Assembly: GCA_904377845.1 (NCBI GenBank)
Contig: CAJFGR010000004.1
Coordinates: forward strand, 1-64,000
Direction of reading: 5' to 3'
DNA: 64,000 nucleotides
From: an uncultured Ruminococcus sp.
GTDB lineage: Bacteria; Bacillota; Clostridia; Lachnospirales; Lachnospiraceae
Shown: positions 25,804 through 35,335 of the stretch, piece after piece
Layout: the number at the start of each line of letters is the position of its first letter
Position numbering within the stretch: position 1 is the first letter of the stretch
Translations under genes and position numbers: made by a program
Notes under the pieces: model-generated
Seen by the model: the letters and a program-made list of their open reading frames with translations, nothing else
The model's database searches: none
Told to the model about the DNA's origin: nothing

Positions 25804-27216
25804 TTATTCTTTGCCGCTGAAACAGTAAGTGCACACCTTACACGGCTCCAGTCCGATAGACGCCAGAAGGTCATCCAGTCTGTGGAATCTCAGCGTCGTA
25901 AAGTTCTGGATCCTTCTGATCTCCTCGATCATCTTTGCGTATCTGCAGGAATCCGGATTTGTATATTCCTCAAGCACTTCCTCCGGACAGTTGTCTCCCT
26001 CCTGCTCCCGGATCACACGTCTGGTGATCAGTTCCATATCTGATTTGGAACGGGAGAAGTTCAGATATTTACAGCCGAACACAAGGGGCGGACACGCCGG
26101 GCGCACATGAACTTCCTTTGCGCCGCTCCGGTAGAGGAATTCAGTCGTCTCCCTGAGCTGTGTGCCCCGCACGATTGAGTCATCAATTAACAGCAGTTTC
26201 TTATTCTCAATAAGCGCCTGTACCGGGATCAGCTTCATGCGGGCGATCAGGTCTCTCTGGCTCTGGTTTGTCGGCATGAAAGATCTGGGCCATGTAGGCG
26301 TATACTTGATAAACGGTCTTGCGTACGGAATGCCTGACTCATTGGAATAGCCAATGGCATGAGCTACACCGGAATCCGGCACGCCGGCCACAATATCCGG
26401 ATGCACGGAATCGCCGTCTCTCTTCGCCAGCATACTGCCGCAACGATAGCGCATCTCCTCTACATTGACTCCCTCATAGGAAGAAGTCGGATACCCGTAA
26501 TATACCCACAGGAAAGAACAGATCCGCATTTTCTCTCCCGGCTGTACAAGAGTTTCCACGCTTTCCGGCGTGATATATGCGATCTCACCCGGTCCCAGTT
26601 CCCGGTCATGGTTATATCCAAGGTTCAGATAAGCAAAGTTCTCAAAAGACACACAGTAGGCGTCTTCTTTCTTTCCGATTACGACAGGCGTCCTTCCGTA
26701 CCGGTCTCGCGCCGCATAGATGCCGTCTTTTGTCATGATCAGCAGGCTTAAGGATCCGTCCACCATCTCCTGCGCATACCGGATTCCTTCCACGATTGAG
26801 CTCTTCCGGCAGATCAGGGAACCGATCAGCTCAGTGGCATTGATCTGCCCGCCGCTCATCTCAAGGAAATGAGACCTTCCATCCTTGTACGCTTTCTCCA
26901 GGATCTCATCCTGGTTATTGATCTTTCCGATTGTCGTAATTGCAAAGCTGCCCAGATGGGACTGCAGAAGCAATGGCTGGGGCTCATAGTCCGAGATACA
27001 GCCGATCCCCAGATTTCCTTTCAGTTCCTCCACGTCCCGTTCAAATTTCGTACGGAACGGAGAATTCTCTATATTGTGGATTGCACGGTTGAAGCCGTCT
27101 TTTCCGTAGACTGCCATTCCGCCTCTTCTCGTTCCGAGATGGGAATGATAATCTACTCCGTAGAAAAGCTCAAGTACACAATCCTGCTTCGATGCAACGC
27201 CAAAAAAACCACCCAT
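25804..27216 (-). CDS. PurF-like amidophosphoribosyltransferase lacking the catalytic cysteine
   Basis: A 470-aa protein with the PurF architecture: N-terminal Ntn glutaminase-like domain (1-230) and C-terminal phosphoribosyltransferase with an intact PRPP motif LLLIDDSIVRGTQ (341-353). True PurF exposes a cysteine as first residue of the mature enzyme (CGxxG); here the start reads MGGFFGVAS, so position 2 is Gly and glutamine hydrolysis should be impossible. The four ligands of the structural Fe-S cluster appear kept (Cys233, Cys382 and the Cys459/462/465 group). It may use free ammonia or have another role. Start supported by AAGGAGGAC. Confidence 0.85.
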   Translation of the reverse strand: MGGFFGVASKQDCVLELFYGVDYHSHLGTRRGGMAVYGKDGFNRAIHNIENSPFRTKFERDVEELKGNLGIGCISDYEPQPLLLQSHLGSFAITTIGKINNQDEILEKAYKDGRSHFLEMSGGQINATELIGSLICRKSSIVEGIRYAQEMVDGSLSLLIMTKDGIYAARDRYGRTPVVIGKKEDAYCVSFENFAYLNLGYNHDRELGPGEIAYITPESVETLVQPGEKMRICSFLWVYYGYPTSSYEGVNVEEMRYRCGSMLAKRDGDSVHPDIVAGVPDSGVAHAIGYSNESGIPYARPFIKYTPTWPRSFMPTNQSQRDLIARMKLIPVQALIENKKLLLIDDSIVRGTQLRETTEFLYRSGAKEVHVRPACPPLVFGCKYLNFSRSKSDMELITRRVIREQEGDNCPEEVLEEYTNPDSCRYAKMIEEIRRIQNFTTLRFHRLDDLLASIGLEPCKVCTYCFSGKE

Positions 27217-27392
27217 TTTTGTCCTCCTTCAGATGTACCTATAGTTATGTGCTTACGCCCAACAACGACAGGACAGCCCGCCGCTGCCCTGCCGTATTTA
27301 CAGCCTGTCTGTATTCATCTCATTAAGAATAAAGGAAAAGGATATCAGAAGTCAAGTACCGCAAAATTTTTTTTAGGGATTCTGACAAATTA

Positions 27393-28541
27393 TCAGGAAC
27401 TCCTCTGTCTCTTTTTCGCCACTGCCAGCGTCACACACACAAATGCCGCAGCAAACACAAGTTGTATTCCAATTGCTCCCACAAGCCGGTTTCTGATATC
27501 GCCTGAGATATCTCCGTAATCCATCAGTATCTCATTTGCCGTCTCATACCAGTACACCGGAAGGAACTGCGCTGCCTTCCTCACACCGCTGCTTAACAGA
27601 TCCATCTCTACAAAGACTCCGCACGCAAAACACATCCCGAGTGAAAGGATATTTACAATACCACTCAGCGCATTGGATGTCTTCACCAAATTTCCGATCA
27701 GATAGGCCAGTGCCAGAGCTGACAACAGCATGACAAATGAGTTGAGCAGATACCATGTCATTTTACCGCTGCCAAAGAAATTTTCATTATAAAAGACGAT
27801 ACTGATCAGGCTGCAGAATCCCCAGAGAGCAATCGCGATCACTCCTGCTGCCAGAAGTCCCTCCATACTCTGTCTGCGGGCAGGTACTGCCGACGCTGCC
27901 ATCCGGTCCGGCAGGCTTCCCCTGCGGAATCCCATCAGAATATATCCCATCACATAGCAGAGGACGCACAGGAACAGGTAGGGCAGATACCGGTAATAGA
28001 ACGCATAGGCAGGATACGAGCCGCCGTTTCCGTTCACGTCAAGCATCTGCACTTCTGCTGTCTCCCGCTCAGACATCGCCTCGCTGAGCTCGTGTTCTGT
28101 GAAGCCCGCCGCTCTGTAACACCGGGCAAAATTAATGAAATTGCTGATCTGCTGCTCCACATAGGAACCGGAATAGGTTCCCGGCACTGTTGTCACTTCC
28201 AGTTTTTCATCTCCGAGAATGCACTTCTCCATAAAGCCCTGGGGAATCCTCACGATGTATTCCACATTCCGGTAGAACAGATTCTCCTGCAGTGCCTCCC
28301 TGTCGTCCTCAAGATATACGATCTCATTCGTCCTGTCGATATATCGGATGAGGCTTTTTGCCGCCTCCCCCTGATCTTCGTCTATAATCCCCACCGGAAT
28401 GCTCTGTGCCGAATACTGTGTAGTCTCATTTCCCGCAAAATGCTGGAACATGACCGTAACCCCGAGGAAGATGCACAGATACATCAGTATCATCCACATA
28501 TTCTTCTTTGCGATCCTCATATATGCCTTAAATACTGCCAT
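27393..28541 (-). CDS. ABC-2 type transporter permease (subunit 2)
   Basis: A 382-aa membrane protein of the ABC-2/YhgE-like permease type: one N-terminal membrane helix (MWMILMYLCIFLGVTVMF), a large extracytoplasmic domain to about residue 170, then five or six helices. It is the third gene after the ATPase (29667) and the first permease (28528), overlapping the latter by 14 nt. The two similar permeases probably form a heterodimer. The neighbouring two-component system suggests export or sensing of a membrane-active compound; the substrate is unknown. Confidence 0.85.
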   Translation of the reverse strand: MAVFKAYMRIAKKNMWMILMYLCIFLGVTVMFQHFAGNETTQYSAQSIPVGIIDEDQGEAAKSLIRYIDRTNEIVYLEDDREALQENLFYRNVEYIVRIPQGFMEKCILGDEKLEVTTVPGTYSGSYVEQQISNFINFARCYRAAGFTEHELSEAMSERETAEVQMLDVNGNGGSYPAYAFYYRYLPYLFLCVLCYVMGYILMGFRRGSLPDRMAASAVPARRQSMEGLLAAGVIAIALWGFCSLISIVFYNENFFGSGKMTWYLLNSFVMLLSALALAYLIGNLVKTSNALSGIVNILSLGMCFACGVFVEMDLLSSGVRKAAQFLPVYWYETANEILMDYGDISGDIRNRLVGAIGIQLVFAAAFVCVTLAVAKKRQRSS

Positions 28542-29655
28542 AGCGTTCCCTCCTTACGATCAGAAATGTCCCAGTCAGCAGAAGCACGCACATCACGAAC
28601 AGAATAACCATGTCCTGCATATACCGCTCTGGCGCGTCATAGACATTCAGGCAGTACAGTGCATCCGATATAAGCGCCGCCGGGTTAATCCGGTTTAGAA
28701 GAGGGACATTCCTGTCAATTACATTTTTGATGTCCGCATTCATCAGTCCCGCCAGAAAGCTTAGAGCCAGAGAGACACTGATCATAATACCGATCTTCAC
28801 ACTCTCTCCCATTTTTCCGATACTTGTGATAAAGATACCCATTGTTACGCCGATCATGCTGCCGATGATCACAACCGGAATCATCTCCGCATAAGAGCCT
28901 GCGAACTCCAGCCGGAGAATGTATTTCATATATGCCAGCAGGACAAGCATATTAACAAAATGGATTCCAAATGACACTGCCGTCTCCGAGAGGATCCATC
29001 GCATCCTGTGAACCGGGCTTACACATCGTCTCGCCGCAAGCGCTGACAAGTTTGCCTGCAGATCCATAGCAGACTGGTAACCGATGAAGCATCCGTACAG
29101 GCACGCCATCCCGATCATGGCGTAGAAGAACTGGGCAGTCGTATTCGTCGTCCGGCCGCCGAGAGATACTTCTTCTGTCACTGAGCCGTAATCTGACATC
29201 TGCCGGATGGCTGCTTCCATCCTGTCCGGATGTATTTTCGACACATCTTCCAGCGTCTGCTTTCCTTCTGTATAGCTCTCCAGTATCATCTGGAGGATAC
29301 TCTGTGCGAGTCCGCTTCCGCCGACTGTAAGAGAGGGCTCTTCCCTGCTGTAAAAGATTCCCTCAATATCTCCGTTTTCCAGTGCGGTTACCGCCTCTTC
29401 TTCTGCCATCGGCCGGACGTTGATCAGAGCTTCTTTGTCATCTCCCATAGTTTCCAGATACTCCTGAAAAACATCCTCTTCTCCTGTACTCTGTGTTACG
29501 ATTGCCACAGGGATTGTCTCAAAATCCGATTCTTTCATCTGACCGATGGAAAAATACATGGCCGTAGTAAGTACAAGTGGAAATACAAACGGCCAGAACA
29601 CGAGACTGAAATCTCTTATTTTTGCCAGAAAACTGTACTTTATCAGATTCCACAT
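28528..29655 (-). CDS. ABC-2 type transporter permease (subunit 1)
   Basis: A 375-aa ABC-2 permease with one N-terminal helix (VFWPFVFPLVLTTAMYF), an extracytoplasmic domain of about 150 residues and a C-terminal bundle of helices. It is a paralogue in layout of the gene at 27393, with which it overlaps, and follows the ATPase gene by 11 nt. Together they make the membrane part of one exporter divergent from the kinase/regulator pair at 30840. Confidence 0.85.
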   Translation of the reverse strand: MWNLIKYSFLAKIRDFSLVFWPFVFPLVLTTAMYFSIGQMKESDFETIPVAIVTQSTGEEDVFQEYLETMGDDKEALINVRPMAEEEAVTALENGDIEGIFYSREEPSLTVGGSGLAQSILQMILESYTEGKQTLEDVSKIHPDRMEAAIRQMSDYGSVTEEVSLGGRTTNTTAQFFYAMIGMACLYGCFIGYQSAMDLQANLSALAARRCVSPVHRMRWILSETAVSFGIHFVNMLVLLAYMKYILRLEFAGSYAEMIPVVIIGSMIGVTMGIFITSIGKMGESVKIGIMISVSLALSFLAGLMNADIKNVIDRNVPLLNRINPAALISDALYCLNVYDAPERYMQDMVILFVMCVLLLTGTFLIVRRERYGSI

Positions 29656-29666
29656 ACCTTTTCCTC

Positions 29667-30596
29667 CTAATCCCTTAACTGCTTTCCTGTGATCTCAAGA
29701 AATACGTCGTTGAGTGTCGGCAGCTCCGAGAACACTCTGCCAAACGGGATATCATTCTCCTGAAGGCAGCTTAAGATGTGGATCAGATTGTGCTTTGCAC
29801 CGGTACATCTCACCACGAGCCGCTGATCTTCGTATTTCACGTCAAATACATGGGGAAGGGCCCTGAGCTCCGCCAGATCATCTGCACCCAGGATGACCGC
29901 TTCGATCGTCACGGTCTCTCCGGTCTTGATCATACTCTTCAACTCTTCCTTTGTTCCCACGGCAATGCTCCTGCCATGATCCATAATGGCGATCCTCGTA
30001 CAGATCTGCTCCACCTCTTCCATATAATGGGAGGTGTATATGATGGTCGAGCCCTGCCGGTTCAGTTCACAGATTCCCTCCAGTATCTTGTTCCTGCTCT
30101 GGGGATCTACTGCGACCGTAGGTTCGTCCAGTATGATCAGTCCTGGCTTGTGGGCGATTCCGCAGGCGATATTCAGGCGCCGCAGCAGGCCGCCGGAAAG
30201 TTTCTTCGGATATGTCTTTCTGTAGTCCTCCAGTCCGACAAATCGGATCGTCTCCTCCACCAGCTCTTTTCTTCTGTTCTTGTCCTTTACATATAAGCTG
30301 CAGAAGTAATCAATATTGTCATGGACACTCAGTTCTTCAAAAACTGCCACATCCTGCATAACGATTCCGATCTGGCGTTTGACGTCATAATTGTCCGGCG
30401 CCATCTCCTGCCCCACGACCCGGATGCTGCCTCTGTCAAACTTTAAGAGTGCAAGCATACAGTTGATCGCCGTCGTCTTTCCGGAACCATTTGGGCCGAG
30501 AAGTCCGAAGATCTCTCCTTCTTTTACTTCCAGATTAAAATGATCCAGTGCGACTACGTCGCCGTACCGTTTTACAAGATTTTCTATTCTGATCAT
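29667..30596 (-). CDS. ABC transporter ATP-binding protein
   Basis: A 309-aa ATPase with Walker A LLGPNGSGKTT, signature LSGGLLRRLN, Walker B LIILDEP and switch histidine in YTSHYMEE, followed by the roughly 90-residue C-terminal extension common in NatA/DrrA-like exporters. It is first gene of the minus-strand operon with two ABC-2 permeases and shares the 243-bp regulatory gap with the divergent two-component system. Such pairings commonly respond to antimicrobial peptides, ionophores or cell-envelope stress; that role is inferred here. Confidence 0.9.
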   Translation of the reverse strand: MIRIENLVKRYGDVVALDHFNLEVKEGEIFGLLGPNGSGKTTAINCMLALLKFDRGSIRVVGQEMAPDNYDVKRQIGIVMQDVAVFEELSVHDNIDYFCSLYVKDKNRRKELVEETIRFVGLEDYRKTYPKKLSGGLLRRLNIACGIAHKPGLIILDEPTVAVDPQSRNKILEGICELNRQGSTIIYTSHYMEEVEQICTRIAIMDHGRSIAVGTKEELKSMIKTGETVTIEAVILGADDLAELRALPHVFDVKYEDQRLVVRCTGAKHNLIHILSCLQENDIPFGRVFSELPTLNDVFLEITGKQLRD

Positions 30597-30734
30597 ATGG
30601 ATCCTCCTGTCATATCTTCCTGATAAATTGATAACTTTTTTGTCTTAAATTGCAAGTCCGGCTGCCCCGTCTTACTAATATCAGAATACATCAGACCCAT
30701 AGATTTCCGTAGTGCACAGTGTCACAAATCAATA

Positions 30735-30792
30735 TGACAAATGTCACTCTTCCATTCTTTTTCTTTGCTTTCCCTATATTTTCGACTATAAT
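30735..30792 (+). promoter_or_regulatory. histidine kinase promoter with upstream palindrome
   Basis: TTTGCT (30764-30769), 17 bp, TATAAT (30787-30792) reads toward the kinase gene. Just upstream is TGACA-AA-TGTCA (30735-30746), a perfect palindrome, with a further GTGTCAC at 30719-30725. It is a candidate response-regulator site serving both divergent operons. Confidence 0.5.
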
Positions 30793-30839
30793 AAAAGCAT
30801 AGAGCGCTTAAGAAAGGAGCGGCGCAGGCCGGCATTCAT

Positions 30840-32003
30840 ATGAAAAATGCAGTAAATTGCGGGATGGTCATGCTTTTGTGTATGTTTTCCCTGTTCTTCG
30901 TACAGCCTGATCTGTCTTATGTACTGGCATTTCTCTGCGCGCTGATTCTGTGCAGTGCGGATTTATTTCTGGAAGAAGACCGGACATATGCAGCAGGCTG
31001 TCTTGTTTTCCTGACCGCTGCAGTTTTCGTACCGGCGTTCCGGTATTTTTATCCCGCGGTATGTTACGGGCTGTTCCGCCGTAAGCTTTATGTCCCTTCT
31101 GCCATAGCCGCAGTCCTGTACCTGATCCTGTATCTGGTGTACGGACAGATGTCACCTCTTCTCGTCTGTCTGGATCTGTTCGGATTTGCAGTATGTTTTC
31201 TTCTGGCTTCGACAACAAGGGAGCGTGACAGCCTGCAGGATACACTGAGGCGGACAATGGATGACAGCACAGAGCGGGATCTGCTCCTCACGGAAAAGAA
31301 CCGAACATTGATGGAAAAGCAGGACTATGAAATCTATACTGCTACCCTGAGGGAACGGAACCGGATTGCCCGAGAGATCCACGACAATGTAGGGCATCTG
31401 CTCTCCCGGTCCATTCTTCTTGCAGGAGCCGCAAAGACAGTAAACCGGGACGAAACCCTATCGCCTACCCTTGATTTTCTCGACCAGACACTGAACGCGG
31501 CCATGGATAACATCCGCTCCAGCGTGCACGACCTGCGGGATGAGGCAGTCAATCTGGACGAAGCCGTAAAATCCCTGATCAGTGATTTTACATTCTGCCC
31601 GGTCGCATACTGCTATGACGCAGGAAGAGAGATCCCCCGGGATGTCAAATACAGCTTTATCAGTATTACAAAAGAGGCACTCTCCAATATCATGAGGCAC
31701 AGCAATGCCAGCAAAGCATCTGTTACCATCCGGGAACATCCCGCGCTGTATCAGCTCTGCATTGAGGATAACGGCACTGAAGTCAGGAAAGGTATGGAAA
31801 ATGACAGAAGCACGGGAAATAGCAAAAACTCGGGAAATGCCGCACCTCCCGGCAGTTCCGGCGGCATGGGACTGGTCAATATGAAAGAACGGACAGACAA
31901 ACTGCACGGAACGATCCATATCTCAGCTGAAAACGGGTTCCGGATCCTTGTTACAATACCAAAAAGGAGACTAGATTATGAAACTGATATTGATAGACGA
32001 TGA
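30840..32003 (+). CDS. sensor histidine kinase (NarX/DesK-type)
   Basis: A 387-aa HisKA_3 kinase. Five or six membrane helices fill residues 5-125 with no large external domain, so it probably senses within the membrane. The dimerisation helix has the phospho-accepting His181 in AREIHDNVGHLL. The ATPase domain has EALSNIMRHSNAS and GGMGLVNMKER, separated by a polar, low-complexity insert of about 25 residues (Ser/Asn/Gly-rich). The nearest good ribosome site AAAGGAG lies about 20 bases before the ATG, which is longer than usual. It overlaps the response-regulator gene by 26 nt. Confidence 0.9.
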   Translation: MKNAVNCGMVMLLCMFSLFFVQPDLSYVLAFLCALILCSADLFLEEDRTYAAGCLVFLTAAVFVPAFRYFYPAVCYGLFRRKLYVPSAIAAVLYLILYLVYGQMSPLLVCLDLFGFAVCFLLASTTRERDSLQDTLRRTMDDSTERDLLLTEKNRTLMEKQDYEIYTATLRERNRIAREIHDNVGHLLSRSILLAGAAKTVNRDETLSPTLDFLDQTLNAAMDNIRSSVHDLRDEAVNLDEAVKSLISDFTFCPVAYCYDAGREIPRDVKYSFISITKEALSNIMRHSNASKASVTIREHPALYQLCIEDNGTEVRKGMENDRSTGNSKNSGNAAPPGSSGGMGLVNMKERTDKLHGTIHISAENGFRILVTIPKRRLDYETDIDRR

Positions 32004-32607
32004 CTGCCTTGTGGTGAGCGCCCTGAAAATGATTCTGGAAAGCGAGCCGGATTTTGAGGTGGCAGCTACAGCAGAGGACGGCAGCGCAGCTCCTGCTCTC
32101 TACCGCGAGCACAGACCGGATGTGCTTCTGATGGATATCCGTATGAAACAGAAGAACGGACTGGACGCGGCAGAAGAAATCCTGCAGGAATTCCCGTCGG
32201 CAAGAATTCTGCTGCTCACGACATTTTCCGACGATGAATATATTATAAAAGCACTAAAACTGGGAGCGGCAGGCTATCTGCTCAAGCAGGATTACCAGAA
32301 CATTATTCCCGCCATCCGGGCAGCCGCCTCCGGCCAGACCGTGTTCGGCACGGAAATTGTCTCCCGGATTCCGGAACTTATGGGAACGCAAAAAGAGACA
32401 ACCGACTATAAAAAATATGGGATCAGTGAGCGTGAACTGGAAGTGATCCGTCTGATTGCAGAGGGATTAAGCAACAAAGAGATCGCAGCTCGTCTGTATT
32501 TAAGTGAGGGAACTGTAAGAAACTACTTAACAACTATACTCGACAAACTGAACCTGCGCGACCGCACACAGCTCGCGGTGTTCTATTTAAGCGGCAGGCA
32601 ACAGTAG
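31978..32607 (+). CDS. LuxR/NarL-family response regulator
   Basis: A 209-aa regulator: receiver domain 1-120 with the acidic pocket (Asp7-Asp9), phospho-accepting Asp53 in LLMDIRM, Thr/Ser switch in LLTTFSD and Lys in YLLKQ. A C-terminal LuxR helix-turn-helix (about 143-205) contains ISERELEVIRLIAEGLSNK. It is coupled to the kinase gene by overlap and has GGAGAC before its ATG. It likely controls the divergent ABC exporter, given the shared intergenic region. Confidence 0.94.
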   Translation: MKLILIDDDCLVVSALKMILESEPDFEVAATAEDGSAAPALYREHRPDVLLMDIRMKQKNGLDAAEEILQEFPSARILLLTTFSDDEYIIKALKLGAAGYLLKQDYQNIIPAIRAAASGQTVFGTEIVSRIPELMGTQKETTDYKKYGISERELEVIRLIAEGLSNKEIAARLYLSEGTVRNYLTTILDKLNLRDRTQLAVFYLSGRQQ

Positions 32608-32632
32608 CTCAGGCTTGAAAGGAGATGCCATT

Positions 32633-34747
32633 ATGTCACTGCACACATCAGATCTGGTGCTCGTTCCCGGGCGCCAGCTAAAACCACTGGATACGATCTC
32701 CGGCTTTCAGGTCCGCCCCGGGTTCTTCCGGTTCTTCGGAGCCACCGTAATCCCGGGCGGCGTCAATTTTACGATCCAGTCACATGGAGCAACGTCCTGC
32801 GAACTGCTGCTCTTCCACCGCGATGCGGAAGAGCCTTTTGCCGCTTTGAAATTTCCCGACAATTACAAAATAGGCTTTGTCTATTCCATGATCGTGTTCG
32901 GATTGGATATCGAGGAATTTGAATATGCCTACCGGCTGGACGGTCCTTATGACGAGAAAAAAGGGCTTCGGTTTGACAAGACGAAGATCCTGCTGGATCC
33001 CTATGCCCGCGCTGTCACCGGACAGAGCCAGTGGGGATGCAAGAACAATCCGCAGCACAGCTACCGCGCGCGGGTCGTACAGAACAACTTTGACTGGGGG
33101 CTGGAACGAAGCGAACCTATCCCCATGGAAGATCTGGTAATCTATGAACTTCATGTCCGCGGATTTACTAAATCACCCTCCTCCGGCGTATCCTGTCCGG
33201 GCACGTTTAAAGGGCTGGAAGAAAAGATTCCTTATCTGAAAAGGCTAGGGGTTAATGCGGTGGAGCTGATGCCTGTCTTTGAATTTGACGAGATGCGTGA
33301 TGTCCGCCTGATTGATCAGAACGAGCTGCTTGACTACTGGGGCTATAATCCGGTCTGTTTCTTTGCGCCGAATACAAGTTACTCCTCCAGTATCGAGTAT
33401 AACCGTGAAGGAATGGAATTAAAGCGTCTGATCAAGGCGCTTCACGATAATGAGATCGACGTGATCCTTGATGTTGTATTCAACCACACAGCCGAAGGGA
33501 ATGAACTGGGGTCCTCTTTCTGTTTTAAAGGTTTTGACAACAATATCTACTATATGCTCACCCCTGACGGGAAATACTATAACTTCAGCGGCTGTGGAAA
33601 TACGCTGAACTGCAATCATCCTGTCGTTCAGGAGCTGATCCTGGACTGCCTCCGCTACTGGGTGACCGACTACCGCGTGGACGGTTTTCGGTTCGATCTG
33701 GCTTCCATCTTGGGACGCAGCGACAACGGTACACCCCTGAACCAGCCTCCTCTCCTGCGAAGCCTTGCTTTCGATCCGATTCTCGGGAACGTCAAGCTCA
33801 TTGCCGAGGCATGGGATGCGGGCGGCCTCTACCAGGTGGGTTCTTTTCCGTCCTGGAAACGCTGGGCGGAATGGAACGGACGCTACAGGGATGATATGCG
33901 GTGTTTCCTGAAGGGAGACAGCAAGATGGCGGGGATCGCCGCGCAGAGGATGACCGGTTCCCCGGATCTGTATGATCCGGTCTACCGCGGCGGCAATGCT
34001 TCCGTCAACTTCCTGACCTGCCACGACGGATTCACCCTTTATGACCTGTACAGCTATAACCAGAAACACAATGAAGCAAACGGTTGGGATAACACGGACG
34101 GATATGACGACAACAACAGCTGGAACTGCGGTGTGGAAGGAGATACGGACGATCCGGAAGTCCTTGCATTACGTTTCCGGATGATTAAGAACGCCTGTGC
34201 CGTACTCATGTGCAGCCGCGGAACTCCCATGTTCCTCTCCGGCGATGAATTCGGCGATACCCGATTCGGAAATAACAATCCCTATTGTCAGGACAATCCG
34301 ATCTCGTGGCTGGACTGGAATCTGCTGCATAAGAACAAAAATCTCTTTGAATTCTTCCGGTATATGATCGCTTTCCGTAAGGAGCATCCGGCGATCCGGA
34401 AGGATCTGGAACCGAGCTATATCGGCTTTCCGTCCATGAGCATTCACGGACTGGAACCGTGGAATAGCGAACATATGGAAAACACCTATGCAGCCTGTGT
34501 CCTTTTTGCAGGATATGACGAAGAAGAAAACCGCGAAGACCTTGTCTATGTGGCAGCCAATGCATACTGGTATCCGGCAAACCTCACACTTCCCGATCTG
34601 CCGGAAGATTACTGCTGGAAGATTACAGTCAACACCGGCGATCCGAAACAGCAGATCTTCCCGGAAAACAAAATGCCCGTCGCCGGAAACACCATCATCC
34701 TCGGCGAACGCTCCGTAATCATCTTCGTAGGAGAAAAATCAGAATAA
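32633..34747 (+). CDS. glgX: glycogen debranching enzyme / isoamylase family
   Basis: A 704-aa GH13 protein: N-terminal CBM48-like domain (20-150), TIM barrel with the nucleophile in VDGFRFDLAS, acid/base in LIAEAWDAGG and transition-state stabiliser in LTCHDGFTLYDL, and a C-terminal beta domain. It hydrolyses alpha-1,6 branches of limit dextrins or glycogen in the cytosol. Start set at the ATG at 32633 behind GAAAGGAGAT; the TTG at 32615 would fall in the binding site. It begins 25 bp after the response-regulator gene but is probably not functionally linked to it. Confidence 0.93.
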   Translation: MSLHTSDLVLVPGRQLKPLDTISGFQVRPGFFRFFGATVIPGGVNFTIQSHGATSCELLLFHRDAEEPFAALKFPDNYKIGFVYSMIVFGLDIEEFEYAYRLDGPYDEKKGLRFDKTKILLDPYARAVTGQSQWGCKNNPQHSYRARVVQNNFDWGLERSEPIPMEDLVIYELHVRGFTKSPSSGVSCPGTFKGLEEKIPYLKRLGVNAVELMPVFEFDEMRDVRLIDQNELLDYWGYNPVCFFAPNTSYSSSIEYNREGMELKRLIKALHDNEIDVILDVVFNHTAEGNELGSSFCFKGFDNNIYYMLTPDGKYYNFSGCGNTLNCNHPVVQELILDCLRYWVTDYRVDGFRFDLASILGRSDNGTPLNQPPLLRSLAFDPILGNVKLIAEAWDAGGLYQVGSFPSWKRWAEWNGRYRDDMRCFLKGDSKMAGIAAQRMTGSPDLYDPVYRGGNASVNFLTCHDGFTLYDLYSYNQKHNEANGWDNTDGYDDNNSWNCGVEGDTDDPEVLALRFRMIKNACAVLMCSRGTPMFLSGDEFGDTRFGNNNPYCQDNPISWLDWNLLHKNKNLFEFFRYMIAFRKEHPAIRKDLEPSYIGFPSMSIHGLEPWNSEHMENTYAACVLFAGYDEEENREDLVYVAANAYWYPANLTLPDLPEDYCWKITVNTGDPKQQIFPENKMPVAGNTIILGERSVIIFVGEKSE

Positions 34748-34843
34748 CAGGTATTACTTTCTTTGATTCCAGCCGAATCAACGAATGGCAACACCTTCAA
34801 TCTACTCCCGTCTTAATCTGAAATTCCGGGAGCGAAAAGCCCA

Positions 34844-34974
34844 GCCGGAGTACAGGTGTTACTCAAAGGCCGTAGAGCAACATCAGCACTTAGGCGGCGT
34901 TCTTTGCCGCCTTATGTACTGCTATGTTGCGGCCCGAGCGAGAGCGCGCCTGCGAGTGACACCTGTACTCCGGC
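34844..34974. repeat. 131-nt fold-back element after glgX
   Basis: Arms of 21 nt (34844-34864 and 34954-34974) are complementary except for one G-T pair. Inside, 34868-34898 pairs imperfectly with 34906-34933 around the apex GGCGGC-GTTCTTT-GCCGCC. The element fills most of the 34748-35001 gap between the convergent glgX and DUF2325 genes; the flanks show nothing else. Confidence 0.75.
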
Positions 34975-35001
34975 GGACACTTTTTCCCCTGGGATTACGA
35001 A

Positions 35002-35283
35002 TTAAGCACACGCATTGCAGAGAATTTCTTCCAGCGCATTTTTACTGCTTGTATGGCACCTTACCACACAGGCATTGCATCTTCCCGCCTCTTCTACCGC
35101 GCATTTCACCATCTTATGGGACACAGTATTCGTGAACAGCACGATCAGATCCGGACTTCCGATTTGTTTACTCAAAGAAGCCGACATTTGTGTGAATACT
35201 TTTGCCTTGCAGTTAAACTGTTTACAGATCTTTTTATACTGGCAGACCATCCTGTCATGGCCCCCGATGATAACGACACTCAT
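35002..35283 (-). CDS. DUF2325 domain-containing small protein
   Basis: A 93-aa protein that is almost entirely a DUF2325 domain: SVVIIGGHDRM at the start, CKQFNCKAKVF, SPDLIVLFTNTVSHKM and a Cys/His-rich end (CNACVVRCHTSSKNALEEILCNAC). The Rossmann-like start and the many cysteines (9 in 93 residues) suggest metal or redox binding; the function of the family is unproven. Start set at the ATG at 35283 behind CAGGAGG; a longer reading adds 12 residues without a site. An AGTTAG-N6-CTAACT operator lies 53 bp upstream. Confidence 0.85.
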   Translation of the reverse strand: MSVVIIGGHDRMVCQYKKICKQFNCKAKVFTQMSASLSKQIGSPDLIVLFTNTVSHKMVKCAVEEAGRCNACVVRCHTSSKNALEEILCNACA

Positions 35284-35335
35284 ATGAAACCTCCTGTAGA
35301 AAAGTAATAAAAGTAACATATATTTATTTTCCGCT

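Noticed and set aside
27217..27392. Purine or PRPP riboswitch before the PurF-like gene
   Set aside because: No purine-riboswitch core could be found; the gap shows only a GC-rich stretch and a ribosome site.
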